Shown here: piece by piece, positions 59,468 to 64,000 of the stretch
Layout: each line of letters starts with the position of its first letter
How positions within the stretch are numbered: the stretch's first letter is position 1
Source: Micavibrio sp. UBA7657
GTDB lineage: Bacteria > Pseudomonadota > Alphaproteobacteria > Micavibrionales > Micavibrionaceae
Direction: 5' to 3'
Assembly: GCA_002483465.1 (NCBI GenBank)
Contig: DLHX01000018.1
Span: 70,307-134,306, forward strand
DNA length: 64,000 nt
Notes under the pieces: model-generated
Told to the model about the DNA's origin: nothing
What the model saw: the letters and a program-made list of their open reading frames with translations, nothing else
Databases searched by the model: none
Position numbers and translations under genes: made by a program

Positions 59468-62269
59468 TTAGGCCGCCAGGGCTTTTTCGATTTTTGATAC
59501 AGCATCGTTCGCCGCGCCCGCATTGGGGCCGCCGGCCTGCGCCATGTCGGGACGGCCGCCGCCACCCTTGCCGCCGAGTGCTTCCGCACCGATTTTGACG
59601 AGATCGACGGCTGAGATTTTACCGGTGAGATCGGATGTGACGGCGACGACGAGTGAAGCACGCCCCTCTTCCGTTGAGACTAATGCAATAACGCCCGAGC
59701 CGAGCTTGGCTTTCAAATCGTCCGCCATGGGTTTGAGGTCACGCGCGGGGAACCCCTCGAGCACTTTACCGATGAATTTGACGCTGCCGATGGTTTTGAT
59801 TTCGTCGGCGGAATCCGTAGCTGATTTTCGGCGGAGATCATCAACTTGTTTTTGCAATGCTTTATTACGTGCGATTAAAAGATCTTCATCGTTACTTTCT
59901 ACGAATATCACATCTTCTCCACCCACTGCCTTAAGTTCAATGCGCAACCTTGATGTTTCAGCATTGAGCTTATTAATTTTATCTTTCTCTCCCTGCGCCT
60001 TGTTTTGTTCATAGGCGTCGGCGCGAGAACCGGTGACGGCCTCTAACCGGCGGATACCAGCGGAGAGCGCGGATTCAGACGTGATTTTCAGGCGGACGAT
60101 GTCACCGGTTTTTTTGGTGTGCGTGCCCCCACACAGCTCGACAGAGAAAACGTGGTTCGCGCCCTTGGCCATTGTCCCCATAGAGACAACGCGGACTTCG
60201 TCGGAATATTTTTCACCAAAGAGCGCGCGTGCGCCGGAATCACGGGCTTGGTCGAGCGGCAGGACGCGGGTGATGACGTCGGTGTTCGCCCTGATTTCGT
60301 CGTTGACGATTTTTTCGACGCGCTCGAGCTCTTCCTTCGTGATGGCTTTCGGATGTGAGATGTCAAAACGCGTGCGGCCTGAATCCTGCAGCGATCCTTT
60401 CTGCGCGACGTGATCGCCGAGAACCTGACGGAGTGCCTCGTGCAGCAGGTGCGTGGCGGAGTGGTTGGCGCGGATGGCGCTGCGGCGGGCATTGTCGACT
60501 TTGAGCTCGACGCCCTGCCCGACTTTAATCTCGCCTTGCCCCATTTTAACGATGTGCAGCCAGAGTGCGCCGACCTGTTTTTTGGTATCTAGGATTTCGA
60601 CGGTAGCGGATGCCTGTTTACCGTCTGCGGACGCGGCGGAGATGAGGAATCCCGTATCGCCGACCTGACCGCCGGATTCAGCGTAGAATGGTGTCTGGTT
60701 GACGATGACGATGCCCTCTTCGCCGGATTTAAGGGATTGAACTTTTTTGCCGTCTTTGACGATGACCTTGATCTGGCCTTCGGCAATTTCAGTTTCATAG
60801 CCGAGGAATTCCGTGGGCCCGGCTTCTTCCAGAATTTCGAACCAGATTTTTTCGTTGCCCGCATCGCCCGAACCAGCCCATGATTTGCGGGCTTCGGATT
60901 TTTGTTTTTCCATGGATTTTTCGAAGCCAGCCGTATCGACGGCGATGCCCCTGGATTTGAGTGCGTCCTGCGTGAGGTCTAACGGAAATCCATATGTGTC
61001 ATAGAGTTTGAATGCGACGTCGCCAGCGAGTGTGCCGCCTTTCGAGAGATTTTTGGTTTCCTCGTCGAGGAGTTTCAGGCCGCGCTCGAGCGTCGTTTTG
61101 AAACGGGTTTCTTCCTGTTTCAGCGTTTCAGTGATGAGGCTGTCGGCGCGCTTCAGTTCCGGGTAGGCCGCGCCCATCATATTGAGGAGCGTGGGAAACA
61201 GGCGGTACATCAGCGGTTCATCATCAGATTTGCCGAGAATTTTCACGTATTCCAGATTATCATTTTTTTTCATAGCCTCTTTTAATTTCGGGCCGAGGGA
61301 CGGCTGGCGCAGCAGGTGTGCATGGCGCATGCCGCGGCGCATGATGCGGCGAAGAACGTAGCCGCGACCTTCGTTTGAGGGCATGACGCCGTCGGCGAGC
61401 AGAAACGCGGAGCAACGCAAGTGATCGGCGATGACGCGGTGTGAAGCCGCCATTTCCCCGTCAGGCGAAACGCCCGTTAGGTCGGCGCTGTGTTCAATGA
61501 TGTTCCTGAGCAGGTCGATATCGTAGTTCGAGGATTTGCCCTGCATGAGCGCGGCGGTGCGCTCAAGGCCGAGGCCTGTGTCGATACTTGGCTTGGGAAG
61601 TGGTTTGCGGTTATGGCCACCATTGCCGTCGGGTTCCTGCTCGAACTGCATGAAAACATTGTTCCAGAATTCGAGGTAACGGTCGCCGTCCTGATCGGGG
61701 GAGCCCGGTGGGCCACCCTGCAATTTATCACCCTGGTCGTAAAAAATTTCCGAGCATGGACCGCACGGGCCGTAATCGCCCATCATCCAGAAATTGTCGT
61801 TGGTCGGAATGCGGATAATTTTGGAATCCGAAAAGCCGGAAACTTTTTTCCAGATGGCGGCGGCTTCTTCGTCCGATGAGTGGACGGTGACTAGAAGTTT
61901 GTCCGGGTTCATGCCAAAATTTTTGGTCACGAGTTCCCATGCGAAGGCGATAGCGTCCTCTTTAAAATAATCGCCGAAAGAAAAGTTACCCATCATTTCG
62001 AAAAAAGTATGGTGGCGCGCGGTGTAGCCGACATTGTCGAGGTCGTTGTGCTTGCCGCCCGCGCGGACGCATTTCTGCGCGGTGGTGGCGCGGGTGTAGG
62101 GGCGTTTTTCGACGCCGGTAAAGACGTTTTTGAACTGGACCATGCCGGAGTTGGCGAACATTAAAGTCGGGTCGTTCTGCGGTACGAGCGGGCTGGAGGG
62201 CACGATTTCGTGGCCCTTCCCTTTGAAGAAATTCAAAAATTCCGAACGTATGTCATTGACGCTTTTCAT
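59468..62269 (-). CDS. alaS: Alanyl-tRNA synthetase
   Basis: 933 residues, longer than the usual 870-890. The catalytic motifs are FFEMMGNFSFGDYFKEDAI, GDYGPCGPCSEIFYDQG and DTGLGLERTAALMQG. The editing domain has the zinc ligands in NHSATHLLHEAL and VELCGGTHTKKTGDI. The C-terminal domain ends with GGKGGGGRPDMAQAGG. A 30-residue insertion (61220-61309) sits after MRHAHLL in the tRNA-recognition part, where most relatives have about two residues. It ends 7 bp from the convergent orphan gene and is divergent from hisN. Confidence 0.97.
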   Translation of the reverse strand: MKSVNDIRSEFLNFFKGKGHEIVPSSPLVPQNDPTLMFANSGMVQFKNVFTGVEKRPYTRATTAQKCVRAGGKHNDLDNVGYTARHHTFFEMMGNFSFGDYFKEDAIAFAWELVTKNFGMNPDKLLVTVHSSDEEAAAIWKKVSGFSDSKIIRIPTNDNFWMMGDYGPCGPCSEIFYDQGDKLQGGPPGSPDQDGDRYLEFWNNVFMQFEQEPDGNGGHNRKPLPKPSIDTGLGLERTAALMQGKSSNYDIDLLRNIIEHSADLTGVSPDGEMAASHRVIADHLRCSAFLLADGVMPSNEGRGYVLRRIMRRGMRHAHLLRQPSLGPKLKEAMKKNDNLEYVKILGKSDDEPLMYRLFPTLLNMMGAAYPELKRADSLITETLKQEETRFKTTLERGLKLLDEETKNLSKGGTLAGDVAFKLYDTYGFPLDLTQDALKSRGIAVDTAGFEKSMEKQKSEARKSWAGSGDAGNEKIWFEILEEAGPTEFLGYETEIAEGQIKVIVKDGKKVQSLKSGEEGIVIVNQTPFYAESGGQVGDTGFLISAASADGKQASATVEILDTKKQVGALWLHIVKMGQGEIKVGQGVELKVDNARRSAIRANHSATHLLHEALRQVLGDHVAQKGSLQDSGRTRFDISHPKAITKEELERVEKIVNDEIRANTDVITRVLPLDQARDSGARALFGEKYSDEVRVVSMGTMAKGANHVFSVELCGGTHTKKTGDIVRLKITSESALSAGIRRLEAVTGSRADAYEQNKAQGEKDKINKLNAETSRLRIELKAVGGEDVIFVESNDEDLLIARNKALQKQVDDLRRKSATDSADEIKTIGSVKFIGKVLEGFPARDLKPMADDLKAKLGSGVIALVSTEEGRASLVVAVTSDLTGKISAVDLVKIGAEALGGKGGGGRPDMAQAGGPNAGAANDAVSKIEKALAA

Positions 62270-62315
62270 GGCTTCACTCTATTCTGGCCCCTGTTTATCC
62301 AGCAAGAGGCTATTT

Positions 62316-63071
62316 ATGCAGGAATTTCTGACGCTTGCCAATGGGTTGGCCGATCTTTCGGGCGAAATTGCCCGAAAGTATTTCCGCCAGCCTTTCGAGG
62401 TGATTTCGAAGGCGGATGAAAGCCCTGTGACTATTGCTGACCGTTCAATCGAGGAGGCCATCCGCGCGACTATCGAAAAGGCGCGTCCCGAGGACGGGAT
62501 TTACGGCGAGGAGTTCGGGATCAAGCCGAGCAAGAACGGCCTGACATGGGTGATCGACCCGATTGACGGGACGAAAGCCTTTATCATCGGCAAGCCGACC
62601 TTTGGAACCCTGATTGCATTATGCGAAGAGGATGTGCCGGTATTGGGCGTTATTGACCAGCCAATTTCGAAAGAACGATGGACAGGCGCGGACGGCAAAA
62701 CGACACTGAACGGCAAGGCGGTGAATGTGCGCCCCTGCCCTGATTTAAAATCGGCGTGCGTGGGCAGCACGACGCCCGCGATGTTCAGCAAAACCGGCCC
62801 GTTTTACGAGAAAATCGAGAAGGCAGCGAAGATGCTGGCGTGGGGCGGCGATTGTTATATGTATGGCTTGCTGGCGAGCGGCAATATGGATGTTTGTGTT
62901 GAGGCGAGTTTGTCGCCGTATGATTTCTGCGCGCTGGTTCCGGTTGTTGAAAATGCGGGCGGGATTATTACAGATTGGTCGGGGAATAAACTGACGATCA
63001 AATCGGATGGCAGAGTTTTAGCTGCGGGTGATGCGAAAGTTCACGCGGAAATTCTGAAGTTATTGCGCTGA
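62316..63071 (+). CDS. hisN: Histidinol-phosphatase of the inositol monophosphatase family
   Basis: 251 residues. The metal-binding motifs are GEEFG (Glu65) and WVIDPIDGTKAF (Asp81, Asp84), with the third ligand in SPYDFCALVPVVENAGGII. GGDCYMYGLLASGNMDV is the characteristic HisN/IMPase segment. The likely reaction is histidinol phosphate to histidinol; inositol-1-phosphatase or a nucleotide phosphatase are alternatives. ATG 62316 has AGAGG seven bases upstream; a longer frame would read into alaS. Confidence 0.87.
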   Translation: MQEFLTLANGLADLSGEIARKYFRQPFEVISKADESPVTIADRSIEEAIRATIEKARPEDGIYGEEFGIKPSKNGLTWVIDPIDGTKAFIIGKPTFGTLIALCEEDVPVLGVIDQPISKERWTGADGKTTLNGKAVNVRPCPDLKSACVGSTTPAMFSKTGPFYEKIEKAAKMLAWGGDCYMYGLLASGNMDVCVEASLSPYDFCALVPVVENAGGIITDWSGNKLTIKSDGRVLAAGDAKVHAEILKLLR

Positions 63072-64000
63072 GGCCGTCCGGTACGGGGCTTTATGTTCCG
63101 AAACAGTATTGTGCGTGTATTTCGCGATTTTTCCCGTAGCGAGAGAATCCAGCGTCGGTGTCGGCTGGCCGTCCTTCAGACGGTAAATCCAGAAATTGGC
63201 GAGCACACGCTCGACATAGGCGCGGGTTTCGGATGACGGGATCAACTCGATGAACAGCAGCGGGTCTTTGACCTCGGGCCATTGTTTTTTCCATTTCGCG
63301 AGATTGCCGGGCCCGGCGTTGTAGGCGATGAGCAACATGACCATGTCACCACGCACGGACTTATCTTTCAGCAGATTTTCAAGATAACGCTGCGCGACCT
63401 CAAGATTTTCCTGCGGGTTGGTCAGGGATGGATCTTCGGCGACCGAAGACGCGGTTGATGGCATGACCTGCATGAGGCCGACGGCGCCAGCAGAGCTTTT
63501 GGCCATGGGATCGAATTTCGATTCCTGGCGCGTAATGGCGTAGATCAAAGCGGGATCGATCTTGTATCCTTCTTCCGGCTTCCACGGGCCGGTGGGATAA
63601 AGCGCGGCGTCGTAAAAAGCGCCCGCCTCGTCGGAAACAAGGCTGGCGAGGCGCATACCGAGCGAGGGCAGATCAGCGTAACCGGCGTAAGCCAGAAGCG
63701 CATCGCGCATATTGTCGTCTTCCGGCTTCATGCGGATCAGTTCGTTTTCCGCGAGGTGCGGCTGGCCTGCGGCGACGAGCGCGATGGCGCGATTGCCGGA
63801 ATCAGTTTTCATCAGGGTATCAAAATAGTTTTTCGTGAAGGTCGGGACCTTCCAGTTGAAATCGAAATCGCGGCCGAGCGAACGTGTGGCGATCAGGCCG
63901 TAGAATGTGCGCGGGTGTTCCATGCCAGCCTCCAGCCATTTGCTGACGACGCGCACGTTACCGGCACGCATGTGCGCACGGGCGGCCCAGTAAGACGCGG
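63060..64000 (-). CDS. Soluble lytic murein transglycosylase (partial, 5' end outside window)
   Basis: At least 312 residues are visible; the frame stays open to the right edge with SYWAARAHMRAGN, so the ATG at 63971 is internal. The C-terminal SLT domain has the catalytic glutamate in ITRQESKFDPMAKSSAGAVG, then GLMQVMPSTA and AYNAGPGNLAKW. The part before it is helical, as in the superhelical U-domain of Slt. It cleaves peptidoglycan glycan strands with 1,6-anhydro product formation. The last 12 bp overlap the convergent hisN. Confidence 0.94.
   Translation of the reverse strand, partial: ASYWAARAHMRAGNVRVVSKWLEAGMEHPRTFYGLIATRSLGRDFDFNWKVPTFTKNYFDTLMKTDSGNRAIALVAAGQPHLAENELIRMKPEDDNMRDALLAYAGYADLPSLGMRLASLVSDEAGAFYDAALYPTGPWKPEEGYKIDPALIYAITRQESKFDPMAKSSAGAVGLMQVMPSTASSVAEDPSLTNPQENLEVAQRYLENLLKDKSVRGDMVMLLIAYNAGPGNLAKWKKQWPEVKDPLLFIELIPSSETRAYVERVLANFWIYRLKDGQPTPTLDSLATGKIAKYTHNTVSEHKAPYRTASAQ

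Noticed and set aside
62130..62315. A 62-residue N-terminal extension of HisN
   Set aside because: It lies antisense to the alaS start; ATG 62316 has a good ribosome-binding site and matches the family start.

Overview
The window looks like a piece of an alphaproteobacterial chromosome of moderate G+C content. Support comes from an ATP12-type F1-ATPase chaperone, an EipB (DUF1849) envelope protein, a divK-pleD pair, an Hda-type DnaA-like regulator, an sdhCDAB operon, and the order pyrB-plsY-dprA-topA-rnr-rpmG. The type IV pilus cluster together with these genes would fit a Micavibrio-like or Rhodospirillales-like lineage, but that placement is my inference. Genes are tightly packed, with many ATGA/TGATG overlaps. 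I see no rRNA, tRNA, CRISPR array, transposase or prophage.

Layout. 1-8.9 kb: a pentapeptide-repeat protein cut by the left edge, mutL with two DnaA-box-like motifs upstream, a small membrane protein, an ABC exporter, then a leftward group crcB, RluC-type pseudouridine synthase, AsmA-like protein, ATP12 and a 54-residue protein. 8.9-13.7 kb: a DMT transporter, rarA, nadA-nadC behind a 19-bp palindrome, and a secreted protein. 13.7-19.5 kb: asd, sdhC-sdhD-sdhA, a small anchored protein, sdhB and a FkbM methyltransferase, all leftward. 19.6-21.9 kb: a hybrid histidine kinase.

21.9-32.5 kb is the most unusual part. It is a non-canonical type IV pilus / type II secretion-like cluster: response regulator, lipoprotein secretin, an Ig-like (HYDIN/ASPM-like) periplasmic protein with a possible PilP/GspC-like tail, assembly ATPase, GspF-type platform protein, PilN- and PilO-like proteins, two pseudopilin-like proteins without Glu5, and a divergently placed short prepilin peptidase. 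A terminator follows the secretin and an internal promoter candidate precedes the PilO-like gene.

32.5-41.6 kb: a rightward, mostly overlapping run of a CaiB-type CoA-transferase, pyrB, plsY, dprA, topA (TTG start), rnr (GTG start) and rpmG, closed by a strong terminator. pyrC is not between pyrB and plsY. 41.6-47.3 kb: divK-pleD, eipB, a structured intergenic stretch, a coiled-coil protein whose last 77 codons lie antisense to aspS, and aspS. 47.3-54.5 kb: a 49-residue ORF framed by a repeated palindrome, rnd, a SixA-like phosphatase, hdaA, an AI-2E family permease, a DUF2066 protein, purM-purN and a small membrane protein. 54.6-64 kb: a 7TMR-DISM hybrid kinase, ndk, an orphan protein whose motifs resemble RelA/SpoT synthetases, alaS with a 30-residue insertion, hisN, and a lytic transglycosylase cut by the right edge.

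The housekeeping genes cover DNA repair, NAD synthesis, the TCA cycle, purine and pyrimidine synthesis, lipid synthesis and translation. The two hybrid kinases, DivK, PleD and the pilus response regulator suggest dense two-component and c-di-GMP control of the cell cycle and surface behaviour. The best candidates for something undescribed are the pilus-like cluster and the orphan RelA/SpoT-like protein.
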